A stretch of 64,000 bases of DNA from Streptomyces mangrovisoli (GCF_000974985.2 NZ_LAVA02000026.1:1-64000), one strand, 5' to 3'. Counted from the first letter of the stretch, positions 8,093 to 18,985 are shown. Notes: generated from the letters alone by a model not told the origin. Program-made: numbers and translations.

Positions 8093-8983
8093 ATGGAGCC
8101 CGTGTCTGCCACCGATGTCGCGGCGCTGCGCCGCTTCAACCGTTACTTCACGCGCCGGATCGGCGTCCTCGACGATCACTATCTCGGCCAGGACCGCCCG
8201 CTGGGCGAGGCCCGGCTGCTCTTCGAGATCGCCCGGCACCCGGCGGGGGTCCCGCTGCGGACCCTGCGCGCACAACTCGACCTGGACGCCGGATACTTGA
8301 GCCGGATGACCAAGTCCCTCCAGAGCAACGGGCTGGTCCGGCTGGCGGTCCACCCGGACGACAGCAGGCTGCGCACGGTCGAGCTGACCGCGGCGGGCCG
8401 GACCGAGGTCGCGGAGCAGAACCGGCGGGCCGACGCGCTCGCCGCCGGGCTGATCGACGGGCTCACCGGGGACCAGCGCACCCGGCTCACCGAGGCCGTG
8501 GACACGGCACAGCGGCTGCTGCGGCTGGCCGCGATCACGGTCGACCCGGTCGACGGCGGCTCGCCGGACGCCCGCGCCTGCCTCGACGCCTACGCGGCCG
8601 ACATCGGCGCCCGTTTCCCCGAGGGGTTCGACAGAGCCGCCCTGGTGTCGCCGCAGGAGGTGTCCGGGGCGGCGGGGGCGTTCTTCGTCGCGTACGAGGA
8701 GGGGCGCCCGGTGGGCTGCGGCGCGCTGCGCCGGCAGCCGGACGGCGTGGGCGAGATCCGGCACGTGTGGGTGTCCCCGGACGCGCGCCGGCTGGGGCTG
8801 GCCCGGCGGATCCTGGGCGCGCTGGAGCGGGAGGCGGCGGCGCGCGGCCTGGACGTCGTACGACTGGACACGCACGCGGTGCTCACCGAGGCGCAGGCGA
8901 TGTACCGGGCGTGCGGGTACCGGGAGATCCCCGCCTACGACGACAACGTGTACGCCGCGTTCTGGTTCGAGAAGCGGGTGTAG
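8093..8983 (+). CDS. MarR-family regulator fused to GNAT acetyltransferase
   Basis: The 296-residue protein has a MarR winged helix (about residues 1-145; recognition helix in LDAGYLSRMTKSLQSNGLV, followed by the wing with DDSRLRTVELT) and a C-terminal GNAT domain (about 150-296) with the acetyl-CoA loop RRLGLARRILGALE. Such fusions are known in several phyla; the acetyl substrate is not predictable. ATG at 8093 is just behind the palindromic operator; GTG at 8102 with GGAG before it is a possible alternative start. It probably represses itself and perhaps the divergent Pro/Ala-rich gene. Confidence 0.92.
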   Translation: MEPVSATDVAALRRFNRYFTRRIGVLDDHYLGQDRPLGEARLLFEIARHPAGVPLRTLRAQLDLDAGYLSRMTKSLQSNGLVRLAVHPDDSRLRTVELTAAGRTEVAEQNRRADALAAGLIDGLTGDQRTRLTEAVDTAQRLLRLAAITVDPVDGGSPDARACLDAYAADIGARFPEGFDRAALVSPQEVSGAAGAFFVAYEEGRPVGCGALRRQPDGVGEIRHVWVSPDARRLGLARRILGALEREAAARGLDVVRLDTHAVLTEAQAMYRACGYREIPAYDDNVYAAFWFEKRV

Positions 8984-9015
8984 GGGCGGCTTCGAGGAGC
9001 GAGGCCGCGGCACGT

Positions 9016-9061
9016 CGCGTACTGTCGCGTCCGGCGTGGAACGCGTACTATCGCGTCCGGC
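9016..9061. repeat. 20-bp direct repeat upstream of the siderophore-interacting gene
   Basis: CGCGTACTGTCGCGTCCGGC (9016-9035) and CGCGTACTATCGCGTCCGGC (9042-9061) differ at one base and are offset by 26 bp. They lie between the MarR-GNAT stop and the next gene start, so they could be operator repeats or a local duplication. Confidence 0.6.
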
Positions 9062-9152
9062 TCGACGGCGCGGTGCAACTCCCGCGCCTCCCGGCCGACT
9101 TCGCCACCCGTGCGTCCCCTGCGCCCCCACCACTGAACGGCAAGGAGCGGCC

Positions 9153-9839
9153 ATGCCCGCACTTCTCGACCCGGTACTCGACCTGCTGACGCTGCGCGCC
9201 ACGGTCACCGAGGCCGCGCCCGTCGCGGCCCGGATGCGCCGGCTGCGCCTGGAGGGCCACGCCCTCGCGGGACTCGACGTGCGCCCCGGGCAGCAGGTGC
9301 GGGTGCACGTCACGAGCGGGCTGACCCGCCGTACGTACTCGATATGGCGCTACGACCCCGAGGGCGCCCTGGAGTTGTGCGTGCTCGACCATCCCGGTGC
9401 CGGGCCGGGGGCGCTGTGGGCGCGGGCGGCGGCGGTGGGCGACGAGGTCCGGCTGGGCAGGCCGGAGGGGTCGTTCACCGTGCGTCCCGACGCCACGCAC
9501 CATGTGTTCGCCGGGGACGAGACCGCCGCCGTCGCCTTCGGCGCGATGCTCGCCGCGCTGCCCGCGTCGGCCCGGGTCGCCGGCTGCGTGGAGACCGGGT
9601 CGGCTGCCGACCGGCTGCCGCTCGCCCACGGCGACCGGATCGGCTGGCTGGTCCGGGGCACCACCGCACTGCCCGACGCCGTACGGGAGTTGGCGCCCGA
9701 GCCGGGCGGGATCGCGTATGTCGCCGGGGAGGCGCGGACCGTGCAGCGGGTGCGGCAGGTGCTGCGCGAGGCCGGCTGGGACCGGCGCTCCGTGCTCACC
9801 AAACCGTTCTGGGCACCGGGCAAGCGCGGCCTGGAGTGA
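9153..9839 (+). CDS. Siderophore-interacting FAD/NAD(P)H oxidoreductase
   Basis: The 228-residue cytosolic flavoprotein belongs to the SIP family that reduces Fe(III)-siderophores. Visible signatures are the FAD-binding RTYSIWRYD (about residues 50-58, RxYS type), the central VFAGDETA and the C-terminal KPFWAPGKRG, which is diagnostic for this family. The start has AAGGAG at the proper distance from ATG 9153. It is preceded by a 20-bp direct repeat that may be regulatory, and is convergent with a membrane-protein gene across a dispersed palindromic element. No siderophore transporter is adjacent. Confidence 0.88.
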   Translation: MPALLDPVLDLLTLRATVTEAAPVAARMRRLRLEGHALAGLDVRPGQQVRVHVTSGLTRRTYSIWRYDPEGALELCVLDHPGAGPGALWARAAAVGDEVRLGRPEGSFTVRPDATHHVFAGDETAAVAFGAMLAALPASARVAGCVETGSAADRLPLAHGDRIGWLVRGTTALPDAVRELAPEPGGIAYVAGEARTVQRVRQVLREAGWDRRSVLTKPFWAPGKRGLE

Positions 9840-9863
9840 TCCGCGCCCCTGCCGGGCCGCCCC

Positions 9864-9904
9864 GGAAGGGGCGCGGGGAACTGCGCGACCAGCCCCCACC
9901 GGCC
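9864..9904. repeat. Dispersed palindromic element, single-arm copy
   Basis: About 40 bases nearly identical to the right arm plus flank of the element at 2656-2695. The left arm is reduced to a 10-base complement (9841-9850 with 9867-9876). It lies between convergent genes. Confidence 0.75.
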
Positions 9905-9951
9905 CGCAGGTGAACCACACGACCCGGAACGAGACGGAGCCGCCGGCAGGC

Positions 9952-10998
9952 TCACCCGCACTGCGCCCCCGACGGGCAGAAGGACGCCACCGCCGTGGTG
10001 AGCGGCTCACCCACCAGGTCCGCCCCCAGGCTCTCCGGACCGCTCGCCCGGATCGCGTACAACGTGCCGTCCGAGGCCTCGAAGCGGTGGTCGACGACCC
10101 GCCGGGCACCCTCGTCCTTGTCGTCGTAGCGGTACGTCAGCTCCGACCAGCCGTCTCCGGAGGCGCGGTCGAGCACCTGGTAGCCCCGCTGGTGCGCGAA
10201 GCCGTAGCCGGGCGCCGTCTCGGCGAGTTCCAGGGAGGCCGCCGGGGTCGGCTCGGTGACCCGGAAGATCTGCAACTGCCGCCCGTCGCCCGGCGATTCG
10301 TAGGTGACGACCGGGGCCTTCTCGCCCTGCTTCTCCCGGCGCGTCCAGCCCTCGGGGATCTGGACGCGATAGCCGATGGGATCGTCGGCGGTGCGGTATC
10401 CGGGCGCCGCGGACGCCGTCGCGGGGCCGGAGGCCGGGGTGCTCGCCGGGCCGGTGCCCGCGTCGGACGCGTCCGTGGCCGAGGGGCTCGCGGGCGGGGT
10501 GGAGCCGGGCGCCGAGGACTGCGGCGGGGCCGAGACCGTGGTGCCCGCACCCGCCTCGGAGCCGGTGGAGTGGTCGCGGGTCAGATACCAGCCGCCCGCC
10601 CCGGCCCCCGCGCCGACCACCACGGTCAGCACCACCGCCGCGACCAGCCGGCCGGTCCGCCGGGCCGGGCGCGCGGGCGGCACGCCCGGCGCCAGGGTGT
10701 ACGGCGGGGTGGGATACGGGGTGCCCGGAGGTGTGGCGTGCGCGGTGCCCGGCGGGGGCGGCAGCGGGCCGGACGCGGGGGGCGGCGGGCTCGTCCAGGA
10801 CGGGGGCGGGCCGCCGCCGGACCGGGTCTGCGCGGACGCCCACGGCGGTGGCGCGGCACCGCCCGCCTGGGTCTGCGCCGAGGCCCACGGCGGCACGGCG
10901 CCGGTCTCCCCGCCGGACCAGGCGGCCCGGCCCCGTTCCTCGCTCGGTTCCCGCTCGGGCCCGGACCCGGCGTCGTCGTACTCGTACCGTCCGCTCAT
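9952..10998 (-). CDS. Single-pass membrane protein, paralogue of 5896-7893
   Basis: The 348-residue protein has a cytosolic Pro-rich N-terminus containing two copies of PPWASAQT (res 36-43 and 51-58), one membrane helix at about 117-139, a Ser/Pro/Ala linker, and an outside domain from about residue 195 starting GYRTADDPIGYRVQIPEGW and ending SFCPSGAQC. The outer domain is homologous to that of the larger protein at 5896-7893. Start ATG 10998 follows a GGGGGG tract. It lies downstream of mdh but separated by a strong terminator, so it is probably its own transcription unit. Function unknown. Confidence 0.85.
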   Translation of the reverse strand: MSGRYEYDDAGSGPEREPSEERGRAAWSGGETGAVPPWASAQTQAGGAAPPPWASAQTRSGGGPPPSWTSPPPPASGPLPPPPGTAHATPPGTPYPTPPYTLAPGVPPARPARRTGRLVAAVVLTVVVGAGAGAGGWYLTRDHSTGSEAGAGTTVSAPPQSSAPGSTPPASPSATDASDAGTGPASTPASGPATASAAPGYRTADDPIGYRVQIPEGWTRREKQGEKAPVVTYESPGDGRQLQIFRVTEPTPAASLELAETAPGYGFAHQRGYQVLDRASGDGWSELTYRYDDKDEGARRVVDHRFEASDGTLYAIRASGPESLGADLVGEPLTTAVASFCPSGAQCG

Positions 10999-11057
10999 CG
11001 CGAAACCCCCCGAATCACCCTGGTGGGTACCGCTCTTGACGGTAGCGGCGAAAACGG

Positions 11058-11099
11058 GCGCGGGCCCCGTTCCGGACGGAACCGGAACGGGGCCCGCGC
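11058..11099. terminator. Strong terminator hairpin after mdh
   Basis: Perfect 18-bp arms (11058-11075, 11082-11099) with a six-base loop, located 3' of mdh and 5' of the membrane-protein gene. Confidence 0.85.
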
Positions 11100-11110
11100 A
11101 GGCTCGTGAC

Positions 11111-12322
<1,212 letters not shown>

Positions 12323-12629
12323 CTATCGCGCATCCGGCATCCCGGACGTCCGGGTCCGTGTGGCCCACCCCACAGACCACCCCACGGACCACCCCGGCCG
12401 GGCCGCGCGGGAGCCTGCGGCCGCCGCGGGGAGAGCGAGAAATCGGCGGCCGCCCGTCCGGGAGAGGTGGGGACGGTACGGCCGCCGGTCTGGGGGCACC
12501 GGCTGACCGGACTCCCGTGGGGGTATGGATCGCCTGCCCGGCGGGTCGAGGTTCATGCGCGGCATGTCCTGTGTTTTTCGCCCGGGGGCCGGGGGCCGGG
12601 CAGGCGGCCGGACATCCCGCCGGGCCGGG

Positions 12630-13913
12630 CTAGCGGGTGCAGGCCGTGCGGCCCGACGCCAGGGTCACGCACGCCTTCGCCGTGTTCGCGTCGCGCACCG
12701 CCACCATCGGCGTGTACGCGATGGTGTCCCCCGCCGTGGTGATCGCGTCGGACTCCTTCAGCGCGCCCGCGCTCACCTGGACGCTGTCCCCCTGCCCGGC
12801 CGCCGTGATCCGCCCCCAGGCCGCCCCGCAGACCTTGCTGTAGCGCACCTCCAGCAGGGTGGTGCCGACGGTCACGCTCTTGGCCGTGGTGACCGCGTCC
12901 GCGTCCTTCGTGCAGCCCATGGCCTCCGCGTCCTTGCCGGTGCAGGCGGCGCCGCTGCACTTCACCCCGGCCGGCAGGTTCGGGTCGGCGCTCACCGACG
13001 GCGTGGCCGAGCGGTGGGCTCCCGCACCCTTCGTGCCGTCGTCGCCACCCGTGAGGAGCATCGCGACCCCGACCACGATCAGCACGCCGACGACCCCGGC
13101 CAGGAACATCAGCAGACGCCGTCTTCCCGCGCCGGTACCGACACCCGCCCCGGCTCCTGGCCCTGTCCCCGCCCCTGCACCCGCACCCGCACCCGCACCC
13201 GCACCCGCACCCGCACCCGCACTGAGACCGGTACCGGCACCGGCGCCGGAACGTTCCCCCTGGGCAGGCATCTGCGGGGGTGCGCCGAACGCGCCCGGTT
13301 CGGCGGGCGCCTGCGGGCCCTGCGCGGTGGGTGAGGGCCCCTTGTACCCGGCGACCTTCCAGGAGTTGACCGCGTCGACCGCGCCGGAGCCCGCCGCGCC
13401 CTCGGCGCCGTCCGGGGCGTCCGCGCCGTCGCCCGTCGTCTCCCGGACGTCGGTGTCGGCGGCCGACGGCTGTGCCGGGACCGTCGGCGCGGGTCCCGCG
13501 ACGGCGGGCGGGACGGCGGTGCCCGCGCGGGCCGCCCTGCCGTTCACGGCGGGCCCGGCCCCGGGCGCCGCCCCGAACTCGCCGAGCGCGGCGCGCGCCT
13601 GCGAGATCCGTACCGCCTCCATGGTCATGTCATGCCGCATCTCGGAACGGCTCCACGCGCGTTCGGCCAGCTCCCACATGGTGGTGAGATGGACCGGGTC
13701 GGCGCCGGTGACCTCGGCCAGGGCGACGATCGCTCCCTTCGGCGCGAGCAGCCTGCCGTTGAGATAGCGGTCCCAGGATGTCTTGCTGTAGCCCGTACGG
13801 TCCGAGACCGAGGCGACGCTCAGGCCGCTGCGGTCCACCAGCCGACGCAACTGACCCGCGAACTCGGCCACCTGTGGGTCGAGTTCATCGGGCAGAGCCC
13901 TCCAACGAGGCAT
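12630..13913 (-). CDS. XRE-type HTH protein with C-terminal DUF2690 domain
   Basis: The 427-residue protein has an N-terminal helix-turn-helix (about residues 15-80, SVASVSDRTGYSKTSWDRYL), a long Ala/Pro/Gly linker with a run of Gly-Ala dipeptides, one membrane helix (LLMFLAGVVGVLIVVGVAML) and a C-terminal domain with paired cysteines (VKCSGAACTGKDAEAMGC; KVCGAAWGRI; KACVTLASGRTACTR) of the secreted DUF2690/YjfA type. This looks like a membrane-anchored DNA-binding protein with an external disulfide-bonded sensor. ATG 13913 is chosen because the HTH begins at once; upstream open frame has no ribosome-binding site. Confidence 0.85.
   Translation of the reverse strand: MPRWRALPDELDPQVAEFAGQLRRLVDRSGLSVASVSDRTGYSKTSWDRYLNGRLLAPKGAIVALAEVTGADPVHLTTMWELAERAWSRSEMRHDMTMEAVRISQARAALGEFGAAPGAGPAVNGRAARAGTAVPPAVAGPAPTVPAQPSAADTDVRETTGDGADAPDGAEGAAGSGAVDAVNSWKVAGYKGPSPTAQGPQAPAEPGAFGAPPQMPAQGERSGAGAGTGLSAGAGAGAGAGAGAGAGAGTGPGAGAGVGTGAGRRRLLMFLAGVVGVLIVVGVAMLLTGGDDGTKGAGAHRSATPSVSADPNLPAGVKCSGAACTGKDAEAMGCTKDADAVTTAKSVTVGTTLLEVRYSKVCGAAWGRITAAGQGDSVQVSAGALKESDAITTAGDTIAYTPMVAVRDANTAKACVTLASGRTACTR
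13168..13228. repeat. Hexanucleotide tandem repeat coding for a Gly-Ala linker
   Basis: About nine copies of CCCGCA/CCTGCA in tandem inside the XRE/DUF2690 gene, encoding the GA dipeptide run just before the membrane helix. Gain or loss of units keeps frame and would change linker length. Confidence 0.8.
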
Positions 13914-14071
13914 AGGTTCCCCCCTCTTACCCCGGCGCGCACCGCAGTCTCCCCCCGCGGCCGCGCACATGCTGCGGCCACGGTAGCCCGGTCGAACGCG
14001 GGCTTGGGGCACTTCCCCGAACTTGTCGATACATCAACACATCGGACACACGCGCGTAACCCCGCACGACT

Positions 14072-14085
14072 CAGGACACGTCCTG
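14072..14085. promoter_or_regulatory. Palindrome upstream of the XRE gene
   Basis: CAGGAC-AC-GTCCTG is a 6+2+6 inverted repeat about 160 bp upstream of the XRE start. It is a possible operator, weakly supported. The rest of 13914-14188 shows no gene. Confidence 0.25.
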
Positions 14086-14188
14086 GGACACAGCGGTGGG
14101 CGGGTGCCGGAACCGTCACTTCCGTGCCACAGCGCGCGGACAGGCGTTGAACGGCCGCTCCGGGGTGCTGGAGGGTTGGTCCCGGCGG

Positions 14189-14222
14189 CGGGCCGTCCTT
14201 CTCGGGGGATGGGGACGGCCCG
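14189..14222. terminator. Terminator after folD-DUF3017
   Basis: Arms CGGGCCGTCC (14189-14198) and GGACGGCCCG (14213-14222) form a 10-bp stem just 3' of the DUF3017 stop codon. Confidence 0.6.
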
Positions 14223-14246
14223 TCCGTCGCGGCGCGGGCGAGCGGG

Positions 14247-15035
14247 TCAGCTGTTGCTCACCGTGAAGTGCAGGGTGTCCTTGAGGAACGGGATCTCCAG
14301 CAGGGGGTGCGGCTGGGCCATCAGCGCGAGCGCCACGATGGCCACGCCGAGCAGGCCGTAGGTGACGATGTCGGTGAAGCGGGAGCGCACCGCGAGCATC
14401 CCGACGCTCGGCAGCACCCAGCGCATGGCCGCGCCGCCGAGCAGGGCGACGCCGACCACCAGGGTGCCGGCCCGGAACTGGTCCAGCGCGGTGATCAGCA
14501 GGCCGATCGCGGCCAGGCCCAGCACCAGCAGCACGGGCCACTGGCGGGCCGGTGCCGGGGCGTCGCCGGGTGCGGCCCGGCCGCCGCCCTCGGGCCGGGC
14601 GGTGTCCTTCGTGAACAGCGGGAACCGCCGCGTGGCCCGCCGGGGGCGGCCCTCGGCGTCGGGCGCGCTGATGGCGTCGCGGACGGTCAGTTCCTCTTCA
14701 CCCGCACCGTCGGCGTGCGCGTGCGCCTCGACGTCGGGCGCGTCGGCGGACTCGGCGTCGGCGGCGTCGACATCGGCGGCGGCTCCGGCTCCGGCTCCGG
14801 CGGCGGCTTCGGACACGCCGGAGGACGCGTCAGCCGTACCGGACGCGCCGGAGGACGCGTCGGCCGTGGCGGACACAGCGGACACGTCGGAGGACGCGTC
14901 GGCGGCATCGGCGATGTCCCGCGCCGCCCGTGCGCCGTTGATCGCGGGGGCCGGCTCCGCGGGATCCGTGCCGACCGCAGCACCCCCGGCCGGGGCCGGG
15001 CGCTCGGGAGCCGTCCGCTCGGGGTCAGGCGACAC
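14247..15035 (-). CDS. DUF3017 membrane protein
   Basis: The 262-residue protein has an acidic Ala/Asp/Ser-rich cytosolic N-terminus (about 165 residues) and three hydrophobic segments at about residues 168-185, 190-212 and 222-240. This matches the DUF3017 family I know as the neighbour of folD in actinomycetes. It starts at GTG 15035, inside the end of folD (11-base overlap), so it is translationally coupled. Function unknown; the N-terminal region is highly biased and probably disordered. Confidence 0.85.
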   Translation of the reverse strand: MSPDPERTAPERPAPAGGAAVGTDPAEPAPAINGARAARDIADAADASSDVSAVSATADASSGASGTADASSGVSEAAAGAGAGAAADVDAADAESADAPDVEAHAHADGAGEEELTVRDAISAPDAEGRPRRATRRFPLFTKDTARPEGGGRAAPGDAPAPARQWPVLLVLGLAAIGLLITALDQFRAGTLVVGVALLGGAAMRWVLPSVGMLAVRSRFTDIVTYGLLGVAIVALALMAQPHPLLEIPFLKDTLHFTVSNS

Positions 15036-15879
15036 CGCGCTCCGCCGCCTCGACCACGTTGACGAGCAGCTGGGCGCGGGTCATCGGGCCGACGCCGCCC
15101 GGGTTCGGGGAGATCCAGCCGGCCACCTCGGCCACACCGGGGTGGACGTCGCCGACGATCTTGCCCTCCGCGCTGCGCGAGACGCCGACGTCGAGGACGG
15201 CCGCGCCCGGCTTGACGTCCTCGGGCCGGATCAGGTGGGCGGAGCCCGCGGCGGCGACGATGATGTCCGCGCGCCGCAGATGCGCCGAGAGGTCACGGGT
15301 GCCGGTGTGGCACTGGGTCACCGTGGCGTTCTCGCTGCGCCGGGTCAGCAGCAGCGGCATCGGGCGGCCGATGGTCACCCCGCGGCCGACGACCACGACC
15401 TCCGCGCCCTTGAGCTCGACGCCGTAGCGGCGGAGCAGGGTGAGGACGCCGTTCGGCGTGCAGGGCAGGGGGGCCGGCTCGTTCAGGACCAGGCGGCCGA
15501 GGTTCATCGGGTGCAGGCCGTCGGCGTCCTTGTCCGGGTCCATCAGTTCGAGGATGCGGTTCTCGTCGATGCCCTTGGGCAGCGGGAGCTGCACGATGTA
15601 GCCGGTGCAGGCCGGGTCCTCGTTCAGCTCCCGGACCACCGCCTCGATCTCCTCCTGCGTGGCGGTGGCGGGCAGCTCGCGCTGGATGGAGGCGATGCCC
15701 ACCTGGGCGCAGTCGCGGTGCTTGCCGGCCACGTACTTCTGGCTGCCGGGGTCTTCACCGACGAGGATCGTGCCGAGGCCGGGCGTGACGCCCTTCTCCT
15801 TCAGCGCCGCCACGCGGGCGGTCAGATCGGACTTGATCTCTGCTGCGGTGGCCTTGCCATCGAGAATCTGGGCGGTCAT
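15025..15879 (-). CDS. folD: Bifunctional methylene-THF dehydrogenase / methenyl-THF cyclohydrolase
   Basis: NADP-dependent interconversion of 5,10-methylene-THF and 10-formyl-THF. The 284-residue protein has the catalytic Y49/K53 pair in [13 protein letters not shown], the [10 protein letters not shown] motif, the NADP loop [12 protein letters not shown] and the signature [10 protein letters not shown]. Start is ATG 15879 with GGGAGG nine bases upstream; ATG 15888 is an alternative but would sit directly against that site. It makes the formyl donor used by PurN and PurH encoded just to the right. Confidence 0.96.
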   Translation of the reverse strand: MTAQILDGKATAAEIKSDLTARVAALKEKGVTPGLGTILVGEDPGSQKYVAGKHRDCAQVGIASIQRELPATATQEEIEAVVRELNEDPACTGYIVQLPLPKGIDENRILELMDPDKDADGLHPMNLGRLVLNEPAPLPCTPNGVLTLLRRYGVELKGAEVVVVGRGVTIGRPMPLLLTRRSENATVTQCHTGTRDLSAHLRRADIIVAAAGSAHLIRPEDVKPGAAVLDVGVSRSAEGKIVGDVHPGVAEVAGWISPNPGGVGPMTRAQLLVNVVEAAERGVA

Positions 15880-15964
15880 GGCTCCCATCCTCCCGGATCG
15901 CGGGCCGCCGGTTCAATCCGGGTACCCCCGGGCGGCGCCCGAGCGATCCGGCCATGATCGGCGA

Positions 15965-16066
15965 TGTTGCACTTGCACAACACCTCTGGAAAGCGGCTGG
16001 ACAAGGACTCGTCTCTGCCACGACGATGAACGGCGCAGTACCGCGGTAAGTGTTGGGGGGCAACAC
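15965..16066. promoter_or_regulatory. Candidate operators between folD and the RDD gene
   Basis: TGTTGCACTTGCACAACA (15965-15982, outer arms TGTTG/CAACA with a repeated TTGCAC) and GTGTTG-GGGGG-CAACAC (16050-16066, perfect 6-bp arms) share the TGTTG/CAACA half-site in the divergent intergenic region. One factor could bind both. Confidence 0.4.
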
Positions 16067-16134
16067 CGCTCAGCCTGTTGACGTTCCTCCGCGCCACCCG
16101 CGTCGTCCCTGGTCGCAAACGGAGGAATCACGCC

Positions 16135-16683
16135 ATGAGTTATGGCTCGCCCAACCCCTACGGTCAACCGCAGGACCCGAACGCCCAGTACGGCTACCCC
16201 CAGCAGGGCCAGCCCGGCTACGGCTACCCGCAGCAGGCCCCCGGTGTCCCGCAGCAGGGCGGTTACGGCTACCCGCAGCCCGGTTACGGCGCCCAGCCGC
16301 CGTACGCCAACTGGGGCCAGCGCTTCCTGGGCACCCTGGTCGACGGCCTCGTGTTCCTGGTGCCGTACATCCTGATCCTCGTGGGCCGCGACAACGGCGC
16401 GCTGCTGGCGATCGGTTTCCTCGCGATCATCGGCCTCGCGATCTGGCAGCTGATCCAGGAGGGCCGCACCGGCCAGACCGTCGGCAAGAAGGCGCTCGGC
16501 ATACGCCTGGTGAAGGAGGAGACGGGCCAGCCGCTGGGGGTCGGCATGGCCTTCGTCCGCCGCATCGCCCACTTCGTGGACAGCGTCGCCTGCTACCTGG
16601 GCTGGCTGTGGCCGGCGTGGGACGCCAAGCGTCAGACCTTCGCCGACAAGATCATGGGTTCCATCGTCATCCGCTCGCAGTGA
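16135..16683 (+). CDS. RDD-family membrane protein
   Basis: The 182-residue protein has a Tyr/Gly/Pro/Gln-rich N-terminus with repeated GYGYPQQ units (res 1-60), followed by an RDD domain: NWGQRFLGTLVDGLVFLV (arginine and aspartates in the first helix), a second helix pair, and GRTGQTVGKKALGIRLVKEETG before the last membrane segment ending in DAKRQTFADKIMGSIVI. The family is of unsettled transport function. GGAGG precedes ATG 16135 by nine bases. It is divergent from folD and convergent with purH. Confidence 0.9.
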   Translation: MSYGSPNPYGQPQDPNAQYGYPQQGQPGYGYPQQAPGVPQQGGYGYPQPGYGAQPPYANWGQRFLGTLVDGLVFLVPYILILVGRDNGALLAIGFLAIIGLAIWQLIQEGRTGQTVGKKALGIRLVKEETGQPLGVGMAFVRRIAHFVDSVACYLGWLWPAWDAKRQTFADKIMGSIVIRSQ

Positions 16684-16705
16684 GCGGCGCCTGAACCCGC
16701 GCCGG

Positions 16706-16747
16706 AAGCGGCCCGCGGCCCCCGTGAACGGGGGCGGCGGGCCGCTT
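16706..16747. terminator. Bidirectional terminator between RDD gene and purH
   Basis: Outer arms AAGCGGCCCGC (16706-16716) and GCGGGCCGCTT (16737-16747), with an inner CCCCC/GGGGG pairing, between two convergent genes. Confidence 0.8.
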
Positions 16748-16784
16748 GCGCGTAGGTCCCGATGTGCCCTTCGGGACCCGGGGC

Positions 16785-18359
16785 TCAGTGGAAGAAGTGC
16801 CGCGTGCCCGTGAAGTACATCGTCACGCCCGCCTTCTTCGCGGCCTCCACGACCAGCTCGTCACGGACCGAGCCGCCGGGCTGCACCACGGCCTTCACGC
16901 CGGCCTCGGTCAGGATCTCCAGCCCGTCCGGGAAGGGGAAGAACGCGTCGGAGGCGGCGTACGACCCCTGGGCGCGCTCGGCGCCCGCCCGCTCCACCGC
17001 GAGCTTCGCGGAGTCGACCCGGTTGACCTGGCCCATGCCGACGCCGACCGAGGCGCCGTCCTTGGCGAGCAGGATGGCGTTGGACTTGACCGCGCGGCAC
17101 GCCTTCCACGCGAACGCCAGCTCGCGCAGCTCGGCCTCGGAGAGCGCCTCGCCGGTGGCCAGCGTCCAGTTCTCCGGGTCGTCCCCGTCGGCCTGGAGCC
17201 GGTCGGTGACCTGGAGCAGCACGCCGCCGTCGATCGCCTTGACCTCGACCGGGTTCGCCGGGGCGCCGGCGGCCTTCAGCACGCGGATGTTCTTCTTCTT
17301 GGCGAGCGCCTCCAGGGCGCCGTCCTCGTAGGCCGGAGCGACGATGACCTCGGTGAAGATCTCCGCGACCTGCTCCGCCATCTCCTTGCTGACCGGGCGG
17401 TTCACGGCGATCACACCGCCGAACGCGGACAGCGGGTCGCAGGCGTGCGCCCTGCGGTGCGCCTCGGCGACGTCCGCGCCGACCGCGATACCGCACGGGT
17501 TGGCGTGCTTGATGATCGCGACACAGGGCTCGTCGTGGTCGTACGCGGCACGGCGGGCGGCGTCCGTGTCCGTGTAGTTGTTGTACGACATCTCCTTGCC
17601 GTGCAGCTGCTCGGCCTGCGCGAGGCCGGCGCCGCTCGCGTCGACGTAGAGCGCCGCGGGCTGGTGCGGGTTCTCGCCGTAGCGCAGGGTGTTCTCGCGC
17701 TGCCAGGTCGCGCCGAGGAAGTCGGGGAACCGCGACTCGTCGACGGGGGCGTACTCGGAGGCGAACCAGGAGGCCACGGCGACGTCGTACGACGCGGTGT
17801 GCTGGAACGCCTCGGCGGCCAGCCGCTTGCGGGTGGTCAGGTCGAACCCGCCGCCCTGGACGGCCGCGAGCACGTCGGCGTACCGCTCGGGGCTGGTGAC
17901 GACGGCGACGGAGGGGTGGTTCTTGGCCGCGGCGCGCACCATCGACGGACCGCCGATGTCGATCTGCTCGACGCACTCGTCGGGCGAGGCGCCGGAGGCG
18001 ACGGTCTCCCGGAACGGGTAGAGGTTGACGACGACGAGGTCGAAGGGCGCGACGCCCAGCTCGTCGAGCTGCTGCCGGTGGCTCTCCAGCCGCAGGTCGG
18101 CGAGGATGCCCGCGTGGACCTTGGGGTGCAGGGTCTTGACCCGGCCGTCCAGGCACTCGGGGAAGCCGGTGAGCTCCTCGACCTTGGTGACGGGGACGCC
18201 GGCCGCGGCGATCCGCGAGGCGGTGGAACCGGTGGAGACCAGCTCCACGCCCGCCGCGTGCAGGCCCTTCGCCAGCTCCTCGAGGCCGGTCTTGTCGTAG
18301 ACGCTGACGAGCGCGCGACGGATGGCCCGCTTGCCGCTCTCGATGCTCTCGGCGGTCAC
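16785..18359 (-). CDS. purH: Bifunctional AICAR formyltransferase / IMP cyclohydrolase
   Basis: Last two steps of IMP synthesis. The 524-residue protein has an N-terminal IMP cyclohydrolase of MGS-like fold (about residues 1-145; [31 protein letters not shown]-like [15 protein letters not shown]) and a C-terminal AICAR transformylase ([37 protein letters not shown]). GTG 18359 overlaps the purN stop codon in a GTGA, so the two are translationally coupled. Length is standard for PurH. Confidence 0.97.
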   Translation of the reverse strand: MTAESIESGKRAIRRALVSVYDKTGLEELAKGLHAAGVELVSTGSTASRIAAAGVPVTKVEELTGFPECLDGRVKTLHPKVHAGILADLRLESHRQQLDELGVAPFDLVVVNLYPFRETVASGASPDECVEQIDIGGPSMVRAAAKNHPSVAVVTSPERYADVLAAVQGGGFDLTTRKRLAAEAFQHTASYDVAVASWFASEYAPVDESRFPDFLGATWQRENTLRYGENPHQPAALYVDASGAGLAQAEQLHGKEMSYNNYTDTDAARRAAYDHDEPCVAIIKHANPCGIAVGADVAEAHRRAHACDPLSAFGGVIAVNRPVSKEMAEQVAEIFTEVIVAPAYEDGALEALAKKKNIRVLKAAGAPANPVEVKAIDGGVLLQVTDRLQADGDDPENWTLATGEALSEAELRELAFAWKACRAVKSNAILLAKDGASVGVGMGQVNRVDSAKLAVERAGAERAQGSYAASDAFFPFPDGLEILTEAGVKAVVQPGGSVRDELVVEAAKKAGVTMYFTGTRHFFH

Positions 18360-18985
18360 TGGATAACTACCTTTCGTCCCTCGATGCGATGGCCGTTGCG
18401 GGCGATCCGCCCCACGACCTCGACGAGCAGCCTTCGCTCGACTTCTTTGATGCGCTCGTGCAGAGCGCTCTCGTCGTCCTCGTCCCGGACCTCGACCACG
18501 CCCTGAGCGATGATCGGTCCGGTGTCGACGCCGTCGTCGACGAAGTGGACGGTGCAGCCGGTGACCTTGGCGCCGTACGCGAGCGCGTCCCGTACGCCGT
18601 GGGCCCCCGGGAAACTGGGCAGCAGGGCCGGGTGCGTGTTGATGAACCGGCCGCCGAACCGGGCGAGGAACTCCTTGCCCACGATCCGCATGAACCCGGC
18701 GGAGACGACCAGGTCGGGCGCGTGGGAGGCGACGGCCTCGGCGAGGGCGGCGTCCCACTCCTCGCGGCTGTCGTAGTCCTTCACCCGCCGGACGAACACC
18801 GGGATCCCGGCGCGCTCGGCACGGGCCAGCCCCTCGATGCCGTCGCGGTCGGCGCCGACGGCCACGATCTCGGCGCCGTACTCCTCGGGCCCGAGCTGTC
18901 CGATGGTGTCGAGCAGCGCCTGCAGGTTGGTGCCTGATCCGGAGACCAGCACGACGAGGCGCTTGGCCACGGGCTTGGCGGCCAC
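18356..18985 (-). CDS. purN: Phosphoribosylglycinamide formyltransferase
   Basis: Transfers formyl from 10-formyl-THF to GAR in purine synthesis. The 209-residue protein shows the substrate loop [13 protein letters not shown], the catalytic [15 protein letters not shown] (Asn, His) and [15 protein letters not shown] (Asp). GTG 18985 is chosen because the conserved start [13 protein letters not shown] follows within a few residues and AAAGGG lies upstream. It heads the purN-purH operon. Confidence 0.96.
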   Translation of the reverse strand: MAAKPVAKRLVVLVSGSGTNLQALLDTIGQLGPEEYGAEIVAVGADRDGIEGLARAERAGIPVFVRRVKDYDSREEWDAALAEAVASHAPDLVVSAGFMRIVGKEFLARFGGRFINTHPALLPSFPGAHGVRDALAYGAKVTGCTVHFVDDGVDTGPIIAQGVVEVRDEDDESALHERIKEVERRLLVEVVGRIARNGHRIEGRKVVIQ

